DNA of 64,000 nt from Thalassolituus maritimus (GTDB taxonomy: Bacteria; Pseudomonadota; Gammaproteobacteria; Pseudomonadales; Oceanobacteraceae). Shown piece by piece: positions 7,983 to 17,135 of this stretch. Position 1 is the first letter of the stretch, and every line of letters starts with the position of its first letter. The stretch is taken from the NCBI GenBank assembly GCA_913019975.1, contig CAJWBH010000001.1:186001-250000 (forward strand), written 5' to 3'. The position numbers and the translations under genes are program-made. The notes under the pieces were generated by a model that saw nothing but the letters and a program-made list of their open reading frames with translations, had not been told where the DNA came from and did not search any database.

Positions 7983-10133
7983 TTAGCTATCGGCGGTTTT
8001 CTGACCGATGCGGAAAATCACAAACTCTGCTGGTTTCAGAGCGGCGACACCGACCTCACAAACCAGGCGACCGTTGTCGAGATCGTTCTGAGTCATGGTG
8101 CTCCGGTCACAACGCACGAAGTAGGCTGTTTTCGCAGTGCCCAGCAGGCGGCCGTTTGCCCATTCGTTGTAAAGGAAGTTTTCGATGGTAATCCGGACGT
8201 TGTCCCACAGGCGTTCGCCGTTAGGCTCGAAGACGACCCACTGAGTGGATTTCTCGATAGAACGTTCGAGGTACAGGAAGTAGCGACGTACATTGACGTA
8301 CTTCCACTCAGGGTCACTCGACAGCGTGCGGCCGCCCCAGACACGATGACCACGACCAGCGAAAGAACGCAGGCAGTTCACACCGGCTGGGTTAAGCAGC
8401 TCCTGCTGGAACTGGTTGATTTCCTGAGTGAAGCCCAGTGCACCAATCACAGGTTCATTGGCTGGTGCTTTGTGCACACCGCGTTGAACATCTGTGTTGG
8501 CATAAACGCCGGCGATAAAGCCTGCAGGTGGGAGATTCACCGTAGGCTGAGTGCCACGAGGGTCAGCGGCAACGACCCATGGGTAGTACAGTGCAAGGCG
8601 GCTGTCGTCGAAATTGGAGCGGAATTCGCGCACCTCAGAAAGTGACATCCCTTCACGGCTGTCGACAATACCGACGCGGTACCGCATCTTGCGGCAGTGT
8701 TTTTGCATTTCGGCGACAATCGCCTGGTGATTTGTTTCATCGGCAGCGGCCGCCGGGCACATCACGATTGAAATGTCTTCGATATCTTCAAACGCAGCAA
8801 AGCCCGTGCTGCCGTTCACTTCGTCAGATTCACCACCGTAATTCACTGCAACCGGAGTGCTGCCATCATCGCCACCGGACAGAGTGATCAGGTAGCGTGG
8901 GCCTTCAACGGACATCGGCCCTGGGTTCATTGCCCCTGAGTCGAACATGTTATAAAGCGCAGCAATGATCTGATCACCGGTGACACTGTTTGCCAGTGTG
9001 CAGCTGACGGGGCTGGTAAGCTCGTCGTAGCGCTTCGCAGGTGATGCACTCATGACATTACTCAGGCTGTTCTCAGCGTCCGGTGCAGAGGAGATGTCGG
9101 CGTAGGTGTAAATAACCGCGCCGTCGGCACCGCCATTGCGAACGTTAATGTTAAACGAACGCTGAACCATCATGGCGCGAACACTGCCGGGGGCTGCTGC
9201 CAGTGCGCTCAGGTAAAGTTTGATTGGGGCTCCTACGACGGCCGGATTGCGCGAAGAGTCTTCGATTATGAACTCGGTTCCTGCGGCGTTCAGCGTGCCA
9301 TAGAGGGTCGTCAACGTCCCCCAATCGCCTTCATGAAATCCATTCAGTCCTGCGATCTCACTCAGCGAGAGCACAGCCTCGGTCCCGTCAGCAAGCGCAC
9401 CGCTGGATGGTCTGCGAGCGGTGACTTTGGTGAAGGTAACGCTGGTTGAGCCATCGTTCACCAGTCCTGCAGCTTCGAGACCATAATCGCCAACTTCAAT
9501 ATCCGTTACATCTACGCTGTCGCCATTCGTATCGGTAATCACTGCGAGGTCGTCGACAATTTCATACTGGCTACCGGCTTTACGAACGAGTCCGCGGAAA
9601 TCAAATGGGTGGGCTCTTGCGGAGGTGTCTGCGGTGGTTGCTGTGTTGGTCAGGCCTGTCGCTTCAAGGAACACCACCTCACCGTCAGCGGGGGCGCTGG
9701 TGATCACAGAGAGCAGAAGGTTTTCACTGTCGCGCCAGTCCAGTTCCAGAGTCAGGTTACCCATGGCGCCGGGGAACCGGCTGGCAAAGGTGACATGGTT
9801 GTTGGTGTCGGTCGCTGAGGCGAATCCCGACGAGGGTGTGCTGAAATTAGCAACCCGGGAAACAAACAGTTGTTTACCGCCGCCATCGAAGAAAGCTTTG
9901 GCTGATAGAGCCGTATGGTTCAGTACCGTTGAGCCAGAAAAACTCAGGTCCTGAACATCGCCGTAAATGCGGGTGAATTCAGCGAAGCTGGTAACAACCT
10001 CAGGCTTACCCCGCAGCGGACCGGTACGGGTCGGGCCTGCTATGGCGGCGACACTTGTGCCCACGCCTTCGATTGATTTGGAGCGAAAGCTCACTTCCTC
10101 TACAAACACACCCGGGGCTAAGTATTCAGGCAT
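7983..10133 (-). CDS. eCIS major contractile sheath protein
   Basis: This 716-residue sheath protein has the family start (PEYLAPGVFVEEV then GVGTSVAAIAGPTRTGP). Its C-terminal contractile core includes YVNVRRYFLYLERSIEKS, TQWVVFEPNGERLWDNVR, ITIENFLYNEWANGRLLG and KPAEFVIFRIGQ. Between about residues 120 and 400 lies a long beta-rich insertion that should project on the outer surface of the sheath. Afp/PVC sheaths are mostly 350-500 residues, so this is a large variant. The RBS (GGAGAAG) is just upstream. Confidence 0.95.
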   Translation of the reverse strand: MPEYLAPGVFVEEVSFRSKSIEGVGTSVAAIAGPTRTGPLRGKPEVVTSFAEFTRIYGDVQDLSFSGSTVLNHTALSAKAFFDGGGKQLFVSRVANFSTPSSGFASATDTNNHVTFASRFPGAMGNLTLELDWRDSENLLLSVITSAPADGEVVFLEATGLTNTATTADTSARAHPFDFRGLVRKAGSQYEIVDDLAVITDTNGDSVDVTDIEVGDYGLEAAGLVNDGSTSVTFTKVTARRPSSGALADGTEAVLSLSEIAGLNGFHEGDWGTLTTLYGTLNAAGTEFIIEDSSRNPAVVGAPIKLYLSALAAAPGSVRAMMVQRSFNINVRNGGADGAVIYTYADISSAPDAENSLSNVMSASPAKRYDELTSPVSCTLANSVTGDQIIAALYNMFDSGAMNPGPMSVEGPRYLITLSGGDDGSTPVAVNYGGESDEVNGSTGFAAFEDIEDISIVMCPAAAADETNHQAIVAEMQKHCRKMRYRVGIVDSREGMSLSEVREFRSNFDDSRLALYYPWVVAADPRGTQPTVNLPPAGFIAGVYANTDVQRGVHKAPANEPVIGALGFTQEINQFQQELLNPAGVNCLRSFAGRGHRVWGGRTLSSDPEWKYVNVRRYFLYLERSIEKSTQWVVFEPNGERLWDNVRITIENFLYNEWANGRLLGTAKTAYFVRCDRSTMTQNDLDNGRLVCEVGVAALKPAEFVIFRIGQKTADS

Positions 10134-10154
10134 GGTCTTCTCCTTTCAGACGGG

Positions 10155-10937
10155 TCATACAGGTTTCAGGGCAAGAAAACTCCTGCCATCAGACCGCAGG
10201 GTTAAAATGTCACCGGGTACTACTGAGAATCCGATGGTTTGGGAAAAACTGGTGCTGTTCAGCTCGCCAACATCAAGCGGGCTGAAGGTGTCGGGGTCAG
10301 CGGGAACTTCACTGTCAGTGTCGAGCCTGCCGACTACTTCGAGGGTAGCGCTGTAATCACTCACGCCTTCCGGTAATGGTGGAAGACGAAGGAAGGGCAG
10401 TAACAAGTCGCCATGTTGATCTGTCTGTCCCCGGTAGGTTTGTGATCCCAGCCCGGGGATGGTGACGGTTACTGTCACAATTGCCCAGGGAAGCGCTGAA
10501 TCGTCTGCGTCGCGTGCGAGCGTCATACGAAGTCCGCCCGCAGAGTTAAAACGTACGGAAACCGGCGAGGGATAGAGCACAATCGCATGCCCGGTCGGAG
10601 GGGCATCGCCAACGATCAGAGAGAAGGTGCGCGGCAGAAACTGGCCCTTGGGGTCGTGTACTACACCGGCAAATGTGTATGTGCCTGAGGTAGCAAAACC
10701 CTTCTCGCTTCCGGTTGGTTTACCTGCGACAAATGAATCAACTGAATGTCGCCATAGGACAGTCTTTCCAGCGCCCTCACGAATATGAAGGTCGGAAGGC
10801 TTTTCAGTAATTTCGGTGCGGATCTGACCGTTGACTCTGCGCATGTCAGACACGCTTTCAGCAGAGCTGCCATCGAGCCAGAATATCTGGTCACTTCCGT
10901 GCAGAATGGTGGATTCGAGTACATTCACCGAACGCAT
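10155..10937 (-). CDS. eCIS-associated beta-rich protein of unknown function
   Basis: The 260-residue product was not recognised. It begins without a signal peptide. Residues about 120-230 contain an Ig/transthyretin-like pattern (VSVRFNSAGGLRMTLARD, then IVTVTVTIPGLGSQTYRG, TDQHGDLLLPFL, DYSATLEVVGR) of the kind seen in carboxypeptidase-regulatory-like domains. Start and the DUF4255 stop overlap by one base (TGATG), and the sheath follows 21 bases later, so it is co-expressed with structural genes. A cap, adaptor or surface decoration role is possible but unproven. Confidence 0.7.
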   Translation of the reverse strand: MRSVNVLESTILHGSDQIFWLDGSSAESVSDMRRVNGQIRTEITEKPSDLHIREGAGKTVLWRHSVDSFVAGKPTGSEKGFATSGTYTFAGVVHDPKGQFLPRTFSLIVGDAPPTGHAIVLYPSPVSVRFNSAGGLRMTLARDADDSALPWAIVTVTVTIPGLGSQTYRGQTDQHGDLLLPFLRLPPLPEGVSDYSATLEVVGRLDTDSEVPADPDTFSPLDVGELNSTSFSQTIGFSVVPGDILTLRSDGRSFLALKPV

Positions 10938-11524
10938 CAGACCGTTCCTCCCGATATAACCCGCGTAATCAACGGGCTGCCTTCCGTGCGCTGCGGCTGC
11001 AATCTCAAGCGAACGGTTTTTGCAACGTACGCCATAGTGGAGGTGTAAGGGGATTCAAAAACATCCCAGATTCTCATCAGGTCTTCGGTCGATGTATCTT
11101 CGGGAATGATGGTAAGAATTTCTGACTCTCCCCACTCTGAATCCGCCGTTTGCAGGTGAGAGATATCAAGCTGAGTCTGGTTGGCAAGTTCCACCATCGC
11201 CCAGCTCATCAGGTCTGCTTCAATGGCGGCGCTGTTCGCATTGGCGATGAGCAGGAAATGCAGATTCAATGGCAGCTCGGCACTGGCATCGGATGTATCA
11301 GTGCCCTTCGGTGCAAAGTACCGGCTGCGACCGTGATCATCGATGGTCATTCTGTGCAGATAAATACCCAGCAGGTTGCCGGTCAGCCGGTTAGCAATAT
11401 CAGCACTACCGAGTACTTCGACTTTGGCATTTGTAGGGCCATCGCTAAGCTCACTGGGCAGACGGCTTTTAAAAAACGCCTCCAGTGCGGTCAGAACGCC
11501 TTGTACTCCCTTGTACGATGCCAT
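10937..11524 (-). CDS. DUF4255 (Pvc16-type) tail terminator-like protein, first gene of the eCIS operon
   Basis: At 195 residues the protein matches the DUF4255 family. It has an N-terminal helix (GVQGVLTALEAFFKSRLPSEL), then VEVLGSADIANRLTGNLLGIYLHRMTIDDHGRSR and LNLHFLLIANANSAAIEADLMSWAM. Afp16/Pvc16, which carry this domain, set tube length and cap the sheath. A strong Shine-Dalgarno (AAAGGAG) precedes the ATG. This is the promoter-proximal gene of the leftward operon; in Afp it is the last gene, so the order differs. Confidence 0.9.
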   Translation of the reverse strand: MASYKGVQGVLTALEAFFKSRLPSELSDGPTNAKVEVLGSADIANRLTGNLLGIYLHRMTIDDHGRSRYFAPKGTDTSDASAELPLNLHFLLIANANSAAIEADLMSWAMVELANQTQLDISHLQTADSEWGESEILTIIPEDTSTEDLMRIWDVFESPYTSTMAYVAKTVRLRLQPQRTEGSPLITRVISGGTV

Positions 11525-11585
11525 GCAGTCTCCTTTGCTGCGTTACCGACCAGTTCAGAAGGTCTGCCTCTATGGTCGGGCAAAG

Positions 11586-11615
11586 ATAGAAACACGGTAA
11601 AAAATAAGGGGTCAA
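11586..11615 (-). promoter_or_regulatory. weak candidate promoter of the eCIS operon
   Basis: On the minus strand TTGACC (11610-11615) is followed after 18 bases by TTCTAT (11586-11591), about 65 bases before the DUF4255 start. The -35 is good but the -10 matches at only three positions, as might be expected for an activator-dependent promoter. Confidence 0.3.
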
Positions 11616-11988
11616 GGGCTATTTGGACTATGGCGACATTGCCTTGAAGGCGCAATATGACTAGTTGTTTTGATGTCTGAATAACCTGAGTAATTGTTTA
11701 TCAAAACACACTCTTCAGGATTGATTGCCGGTCAGTGTTCTCGGTTAGGAACGTTTTCCCTAGAACAATCAGACGCTTGCCATTAAAGAAATATTCTTTT
11801 GGGGTGGCAGTCTTCTCAGACTTAAGGAACCTGTGATTTATTCTTTATGCTTGATTCTTGTTTGTTTATTGATCAAAGAATGAGACGGTGTGCGTCATTC
11901 ATTTGTCGTGAGGGGACGGGAATTTTTTCATTCTGGCGCTCCAGGTCTAGATGTTTTTTCATAATGGGCCAGAGACCGAACGGCTCTT

Positions 11989-12000
11989 ATCGCATGCGAT
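11989..12000. promoter_or_regulatory. 12-base perfect palindrome, possible operator
   Basis: ATCGCATGCGAT reads the same on both strands. It lies about 150 bases upstream of nadA and 465 bases upstream of the eCIS operon. No binding protein can be named from the sequence. Confidence 0.3.
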
Positions 12001-12152
12001 GGTAGTTGCGCTATCTATCCATTCTTTATCAGAAGTGGTTGAAATTTCACCAATTGCACCTATTTAAGGAGAGTGTGGTAAAATTTCGCGCTTATTTTTT
12101 CTCTGCGCTTTGTGATCTGAGCGCTTTACCGTGATGAACTGATTCGATAGCC

Positions 12153-13190
12153 ATGACTCTGACCCCGGAAAATGTAGTTCGTGAATACTGGGCCCGCAGC
12201 CAGGAACCCCGCAGTGACGCAGAAAAGGCGGCGCTGATAGAAGAAATCCGTGCACTCCTTAAACAGGAAGATGCGGCGATTGTGGCTCATTATTACACCG
12301 ACCCTGAAATTCAGGCATTAGCCGATGCTACCGGAGGCTGTGTTTCAGATTCTCTGGAAATGGCTCGTTTCGGTCATGATCACCCAGCCAGTACTCTATT
12401 GGTTGCCGGCGTTCGCTTTATGGGTGAGACAGCGAAAATTCTGAGCCCGGAAAAGCGCATCCTGATGCCGACACTGGAGGCAACCTGTTCACTGGACCTT
12501 GGTTGTCCGGCAGAAGAGTTTTCTGCTTTCTGTGATCAGCATCCTGATCGTACCGTCGTTGTTTATGCCAATACCTCGGCCGCTGTGAAGGCGCGTGCAG
12601 ACTGGGTGATCACTTCAAGTATTGCTTTAGATGTCGTCCAGTATCTCCATGATCAGGGCGAAAAACTGATATGGGCGCCTGATAAGCACCTGGGGTCATA
12701 TATTCAGAAGCAGACTGGTGCAGACATGATCCTTTGGGACAGTGCGTGTATCGTTCATGACGAATTCCGTTCTAAAGGTGTTCAGGACCTTAAAAATGTA
12801 CACCCGGATGCTGCAGTGCTGGTGCATCCTGAGTCACCGGATGCGGTGGTCGCTCTTGCCGATGTCGTCGGCTCCACGAGTCAGTTGATTGCTGCAGCAC
12901 GTGACCTGCCAAATGACACTCTTATTGTCGCTACCGACAAAGCCATCTTCTATAAGATGCAACAGGAAGCACCGGGCAAGTTGCTGATTGAGGCGCCGAC
13001 GGCGGGGAATGGTGCGACTTGCCGAAGCTGTGCTCATTGCCCGTGGATGGGGATGAACCAGCTGGAAAATATCCGGGACGTTCTTAAAAATAGCGATCAG
13101 GAAATTCTGGTCGATGAAGGCATCCGCCGTAAAGCAGTGCGGAGCCTGGACCGCATGCTCAACTTCCGCAAGCCTGTCAGCGCCGCCTGA
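12153..13190 (+). CDS. nadA: quinolinate synthase NadA
   Basis: This enzyme condenses iminoaspartate with dihydroxyacetone phosphate to quinolinate, the second step of de novo NAD synthesis in the cytosol. The 345-residue length is that of the long (E. coli type) form. The three regions holding the [4Fe-4S] ligands are present: CSLDLGC, the SACIVHDEF segment, and [13 protein letters not shown]. The substrate-binding [16 protein letters not shown] segment is also present. No strong RBS is visible. The gene is monocistronic: the 5-base gap to the convergent bepA leaves no room for a separate terminator. Confidence 0.96.
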   Translation: MTLTPENVVREYWARSQEPRSDAEKAALIEEIRALLKQEDAAIVAHYYTDPEIQALADATGGCVSDSLEMARFGHDHPASTLLVAGVRFMGETAKILSPEKRILMPTLEATCSLDLGCPAEEFSAFCDQHPDRTVVVYANTSAAVKARADWVITSSIALDVVQYLHDQGEKLIWAPDKHLGSYIQKQTGADMILWDSACIVHDEFRSKGVQDLKNVHPDAAVLVHPESPDAVVALADVVGSTSQLIAAARDLPNDTLIVATDKAIFYKMQQEAPGKLLIEAPTAGNGATCRSCAHCPWMGMNQLENIRDVLKNSDQEILVDEGIRRKAVRSLDRMLNFRKPVSAA

Positions 13191-13195
13191 CGGCT

Positions 13196-14644
13196 TCAGC
13201 CTCGTGGTGGACGCAACAGGGCGTCTACCGCTTTTAACCTCTCTTTTAACGCCAGTTCCCGCTGCAGGTCGTTGGCTTTTTCTGCCTGTCTGATGGCATT
13301 TCGGAGTTGCTGGGCGGCGTCCTGATTTCTTCCTGTTGTGAAGTAGTATTCGGCGAGCGCTCGGGAGGCGAGGATCAAATCGCCTTGCTTGCTCGCATTC
13401 TGACTGAGTGCCTCCCAGAAGGCGGGGACATCAGGGTAGGCTTCAGTCAGCTTCCGCAAGACTCGGGTTGCCTCGCTGTAGTTACCGCTTTCTGCAAGCA
13501 AGTCAGCGTAAGCACTTTCAAGAGGAAGGCTGTTGGGATGAAGCTTTCTGAGCGATTCCAGTGCCGCCCGGGCGCGCGCCGGCTCACCTGCGGAGGCCGT
13601 GATACGCTGATCTAACACCTTCACCAGAAGATGACTCTGATCTGCCAGAGCCAGTTGCTCCGCAGCTTCCGCGTACTGGCGTTGATCATGATGCAAGACG
13701 GCAATCATGTAGTTGAGTGCGTCCGCTTCTGTACCACTGGCGTCTTTGAGACGTTCTTTCAGCTCGGTCATGGCACCATCGCCAAGTTGATATCGGGTTT
13801 CTGCGCTGAGTTTCAGTATACGGAAGCGGAAGCTGGCCGATGGACTGACGCTGCGGAAGGCGCCAGCCCGGCCTGCGGCATCCGCGACCCGGGTTGCTGT
13901 CAGTGGGTGGGTCTGAAGAAATTCGGGGGCTTCTCCACGATACCTGGCAGCATCGAGCATATTCTGAAACATGGCGGGCATCGCTTCAGGAGAGAAGCCA
14001 GAGCTGACCAGCGTCGACATGCCAAGCCGGTCTGCCTCACGTTCAAACTCTCGGGTATAGGCCAGCTGATCCTGAACTGCGGCAGCCTGCGAGGTCATAA
14101 TTCCAGCAATGCCTGCTTCGCCATTGCTGGTTGCGATCAGGATCAGACTGGCCAGCAGTGTCGCCAGTGTTACAGGGTCTCGCTTTCGGGCGGCTTCGAC
14201 CTGGCGCGCGAAATGTCGTTGACTGAGGTGAGCAAGTTCGTGAGCGAGTACAGAAGCGATTTGATCTTCATTGTCAGCGTACAGGAGTAGGCCATAATTA
14301 ATACCGACGATACCACCGGGTACCGCAAACGCATTGAGTTGAGGGCTGTCGACCGTGACAAGGTGCAGGTCACTGATTTGTATGTCAGAGTCGGGAACAA
14401 GCTGATAAATAAGATCGTGGAACCACTCGAGAAGAACCGGGTCATCCAGCGTCGGTGCCTGGGATCTCAGGTTTCTGAGCCAGCTCTGACCCAGGGCCTT
14501 TTCTTCCTGCAGGGAGATCAGCCCAGAGGTAGCATCGCCGAGAGACGGCAGTTGCTGAGCATCCTGTGCTGATACATGTTGCACCGGGCTATAGGTGGCG
14601 CAGAGGGTTACGCCCAAAGCAGATAGCCAATTCCTGATGTTCAA
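13196..14644 (-). CDS. bepA: BepA-type periplasmic M48 metalloprotease/chaperone with TPR repeats
   Basis: The 482-residue protein starts with a signal peptide (residues 1 to about 26, cleavage near VSA-QD). It carries the zinc site HELAH at 135-139 within an M48 domain and a C-terminal half of TPR-like helices (LLVKVLDQRITASAGEPARA onwards). BepA/YfgC in E. coli degrades stalled LptD/BamA assembly intermediates and assists outer-membrane protein folding. Length and layout match that family. It is a single gene, transcribed away from tusA. Confidence 0.92.
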   Translation of the reverse strand: MNIRNWLSALGVTLCATYSPVQHVSAQDAQQLPSLGDATSGLISLQEEKALGQSWLRNLRSQAPTLDDPVLLEWFHDLIYQLVPDSDIQISDLHLVTVDSPQLNAFAVPGGIVGINYGLLLYADNEDQIASVLAHELAHLSQRHFARQVEAARKRDPVTLATLLASLILIATSNGEAGIAGIMTSQAAAVQDQLAYTREFEREADRLGMSTLVSSGFSPEAMPAMFQNMLDAARYRGEAPEFLQTHPLTATRVADAAGRAGAFRSVSPSASFRFRILKLSAETRYQLGDGAMTELKERLKDASGTEADALNYMIAVLHHDQRQYAEAAEQLALADQSHLLVKVLDQRITASAGEPARARAALESLRKLHPNSLPLESAYADLLAESGNYSEATRVLRKLTEAYPDVPAFWEALSQNASKQGDLILASRALAEYYFTTGRNQDAAQQLRNAIRQAEKANDLQRELALKERLKAVDALLRPPRG

Positions 14645-14805
14645 TGCCCATTCCTGTCTGTTGTCACTGGTTATGTCGCCTGATATTGCCTAGTTAGCAC
14701 CGCAGTCTTATCGTGAAGCGATAAATTTTTCGACTGATTTCAGCGTCTTAGGTTCATTGTCGCGGTTGTTTCCGTATAATCTGAGCATGACAAACCCTGA
14801 TACAA

Positions 14806-15051
14806 GTGTCTAACCCCATGACGCCTGACTCGACTCTCGACGCGAGCGGACTTCAGTGTCCCATGCCTCTTCTTAAAACTAAGCTAGCCCTGCGTGATCT
14901 GTCACCCGGACAAGTACTTGAGGTGATGGCAACAGATGCAGGTAGCCTGGTCGATATTCCGCGTTACCTTGAGAAGAGCCCTCATACTTTGCTGAGTCAG
15001 AGTGAGGCGGACGCCGATCGTTACATTTTTCTGATTTCCTGCGGAGTATGA
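14806..15051 (+). CDS. tusA: TusA/SirA-family sulfurtransferase
   Basis: This 81-residue protein has the family motif LDASGLQCPMPLLKTK with the catalytic Cys at residue 18. TusA carries persulfide sulfur for tRNA 2-thiouridine and other sulfur pathways. The start is taken as the GTG at 14806. The in-frame ATG at 14818 is a real alternative, because neither has a clear ribosome binding site. perM follows two bases after the stop, suggesting an operon. Confidence 0.9.
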   Translation: MSNPMTPDSTLDASGLQCPMPLLKTKLALRDLSPGQVLEVMATDAGSLVDIPRYLEKSPHTLLSQSEADADRYIFLISCGV

Positions 15052-15052
15052 C

Positions 15053-16126
15053 ATGTTAAAGGTCGTAAAAGGGTGGATAGATCGTTACTTTTCAGATGAA
15101 GAGGCATTAGGGCTTCTCTTTATTCTGATCACCCTGATGCTCGTCATCATGTTGCTCGGCAACGTGTTGGCCCCCTTCCTGACAGCGCTTGTGATTGCCT
15201 ACCTGCTGCAAGGGACGATGAATTATTGTAAGGCGCGTGGTCTCAGTCACCTTACCGCGACCATCGCCGTATTTCTGTTGTTCATGGCTGTGATGCTTAC
15301 GCTGCTTTTGATTATTCTGCCCGCGACATGGAACCAGCTGATTCAGTTTATATCTGAAGTGCCGCGGATGGCTTCGAAAGGGCAGGAACTGCTTCTTTTG
15401 CTGCCTGAACGTTATCCAGAGCTGGTATCCGTTGAGCAGGTAAAAGAATGGACGAAACAAGTGGGAGATGAAGTCGCATCGCTAGGACAGCTGGCGGTTA
15501 GCTTCTCTCTGACAGGTATCACAGGTTTGATGGCGGTATTAATCTATTGCGTACTGGTGCCGATTCTCGTGTTCTTCCTGTTGAAAGACTCGACGCAGAT
15601 TCTCACATGGATTACCGGCTTTCTGCCTGCGAAGCGCAGCCTGCTTAAAAATGTCTGGTCCGAAATGGACGAGCAGATAGCTAATTACATCCGTGGTAAA
15701 GCACTTGAGATCGTGATTGTCGGCGGTGTCACTTACATTGCGTTTGTTATCCTGGGCCTCAATTACGCCGCTCTATTGGCGATAGCCGTTGGCTTCTCAG
15801 TGCTCGTGCCATATATAGGTGCTGCGGTGGTGACCATACCCATTGCGCTTGTCGCTTATTTTCAATGGGGGTTAGGTGATGAGTTCACCTGGGTACTGGT
15901 TGTGTACGCCATTATCCAGGCCCTGGACGGAAACGTTCTGGTCCCATTACTGTTCTCTGAGGTTGTAAACCTTCATCCAGTTGCAATCATTGTTGCGGTG
16001 CTGGTCTTTGGTGGATTATGGGGCTTCTGGGGCGTATTCTTCGCTATTCCGCTGGCGACACTGTTTAAGGCGGTATTGCGTGCATGGCCGGTTGCTCTGT
16101 CAGCTGGTACAGAAGAGGCACAGTGA
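15053..16126 (+). CDS. AI-2E family transporter (PerM-type permease)
   Basis: A 357-residue membrane protein with about eight hydrophobic segments, starting with GLLFILITLMLVIMLLGNVL and LTALVIAYLLQG. The C-terminal family region ends in VVLVFGGLWGFWGVFFAIPLA type sequence (here AVLVFGGLWGFWGVFFAIPL). The family includes the E. coli PerM protein and the sodium/proton or autoinducer-2 exporters; substrate cannot be told here. It is coupled to tusA. Confidence 0.88.
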   Translation: MLKVVKGWIDRYFSDEEALGLLFILITLMLVIMLLGNVLAPFLTALVIAYLLQGTMNYCKARGLSHLTATIAVFLLFMAVMLTLLLIILPATWNQLIQFISEVPRMASKGQELLLLLPERYPELVSVEQVKEWTKQVGDEVASLGQLAVSFSLTGITGLMAVLIYCVLVPILVFFLLKDSTQILTWITGFLPAKRSLLKNVWSEMDEQIANYIRGKALEIVIVGGVTYIAFVILGLNYAALLAIAVGFSVLVPYIGAAVVTIPIALVAYFQWGLGDEFTWVLVVYAIIQALDGNVLVPLLFSEVVNLHPVAIIVAVLVFGGLWGFWGVFFAIPLATLFKAVLRAWPVALSAGTEEAQ

Positions 16127-16250
16127 GTGTGATAAATTGGCTGGCTCTGACCCCCGGGCTGACTTGTCAGACATACCGGGCACCTTTAGACTTGCGCCCC
16201 TTATCACCACGTAATGCCTCGTATAACAATAAATCAGGAGATAGGTAACT

Positions 16251-17126
16251 ATGATTACCGGTAGTATCGTTGCTCTTGTTACTCCAATGAATGCTGATGG
16301 CTCAGTAGATTGGGAGAACCTTGATCGATTAGTTGATTTTCACGTCAAGGAAGGGACGGACGCCATCGTCGCGGTCGGTACGACTGGTGAGTCGGCGACT
16401 CTTGAAACGGACGAACACGTTGCGGTTATCGAGCGCGTAGTAAAAACAGCAGCAGGGCGTCGTCCGGTGATTGCAGGTACCGGTGCGAACAATACCTCGG
16501 AGGCGATTGAGTTGACTCAGGAAGCGAAGCGCGTTGGCGCAGATGCTTGCCTGTTGGTGACACCTTATTACAACAAGCCACCACAGCGCGGTTTGATTAA
16601 GCACCACGAAGCCGTGGCGGCGGCGGTTGATATCCCGCAGTGGTTGTATAATGTGCCGGGCCGTACCGGTATTGATATGCTGCCAGAGACGATTGCTGAG
16701 CTTGCCAAAGTGCCGCAGATTACGGCGGTGAAAGAAGCCACCGGCGACATGGATCGTGCGCGCCAGCTGATCGATCTGGTGGGTGACCAGTTAGCCGTTT
16801 ACTCGGGCGATGACGCAACCGCTTACGAGCTGATACTGCTTGGTGGTAAAGGCAACATCTCTGTGACCGCCAATGTTGCGCCCGCAATGATGCACGAACT
16901 CTGTATGCTGGCCCTCGATGGTAAAGCAGACGAAGCTCGTGAACTGAATGAGCGTATGATGCACCTGCACAACGCCATGTTCGTAGAAGCGAACCCAATC
17001 CCTGTTAAATGGGCTGTTGAGCGCATGGGGCTGAGTGGCTCAGGTATTCGCCTGCCACTGGTAACCCTTGATGAACGCCTGCAGCCAAAAGTAGAGCTGG
17101 CTCTGAAAGACGCTGGCATCATCTGA
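16251..17126 (+). CDS. dapA: 4-hydroxy-tetrahydrodipicolinate synthase DapA
   Basis: DapA condenses pyruvate with aspartate semialdehyde in the lysine/diaminopimelate pathway. At 291 residues the protein aligns without gaps to E. coli numbering: Thr44-Thr45 (GTTGES), Tyr133 and Arg138 ([10 protein letters not shown]), and Schiff-base Lys161 ([10 protein letters not shown]). A Shine-Dalgarno (AGGAGATAGG) lies just upstream. bamC follows after 9 bases, as in many gammaproteobacteria. Confidence 0.97.
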   Translation: MITGSIVALVTPMNADGSVDWENLDRLVDFHVKEGTDAIVAVGTTGESATLETDEHVAVIERVVKTAAGRRPVIAGTGANNTSEAIELTQEAKRVGADACLLVTPYYNKPPQRGLIKHHEAVAAAVDIPQWLYNVPGRTGIDMLPETIAELAKVPQITAVKEATGDMDRARQLIDLVGDQLAVYSGDDATAYELILLGGKGNISVTANVAPAMMHELCMLALDGKADEARELNERMMHLHNAMFVEANPIPVKWAVERMGLSGSGIRLPLVTLDERLQPKVELALKDAGII

Positions 17127-17135
17127 CGGAAAACA

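Larger units (their letters stand above)
11525..12152. other. 628-base intergenic control region between eCIS operon and nadA
   Basis: No coding sequence is supported here. The stretch is A/T-rich compared with its flanks and separates two divergent transcripts. The 7-mer ATTCTTT occurs on one or other strand at 11793-11799, 11840-11846, 11875-11881 and 12021-12027, with a near match at 11854-11860. The copy at 11793 is part of an inverted repeat (AAAGAA-ATA-TTCTTT, 11785-11799). A 12-base perfect palindrome lies at 11989-12000. For nadA, TTGAAA followed 16 bases later by TATTTA near 12038-12065 is a possible promoter. Confidence 0.6.

Noticed and set aside
8346..8645. Open frames on the plus strand inside the sheath gene (also 9625-9954)
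   Set aside because: They mirror the long, well-supported sheath frame, have no RBS and no protein-like pattern.
1..11524. Prophage or type VI secretion system
   Set aside because: No terminase, portal, capsid, lysis, integrase or Tss genes are visible. DUF4255, CIS-tube and gp25/baseplate J proteins in this combination point to eCIS.
13190..13196. Terminator between convergent nadA and bepA
   Set aside because: The gap is only five bases and no stem with T-run is visible nearby.
13631..14290. 219-residue plus-strand frame inside bepA
   Set aside because: bepA on the other strand has signal peptide, zinc site and family length; the plus frame has none.
16127..16250. Possible 40-residue gene between perM and dapA, starting at the GTG that overlaps the perM stop
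   Set aside because: No convincing RBS or domain; it ends in the dapA ribosome binding site.
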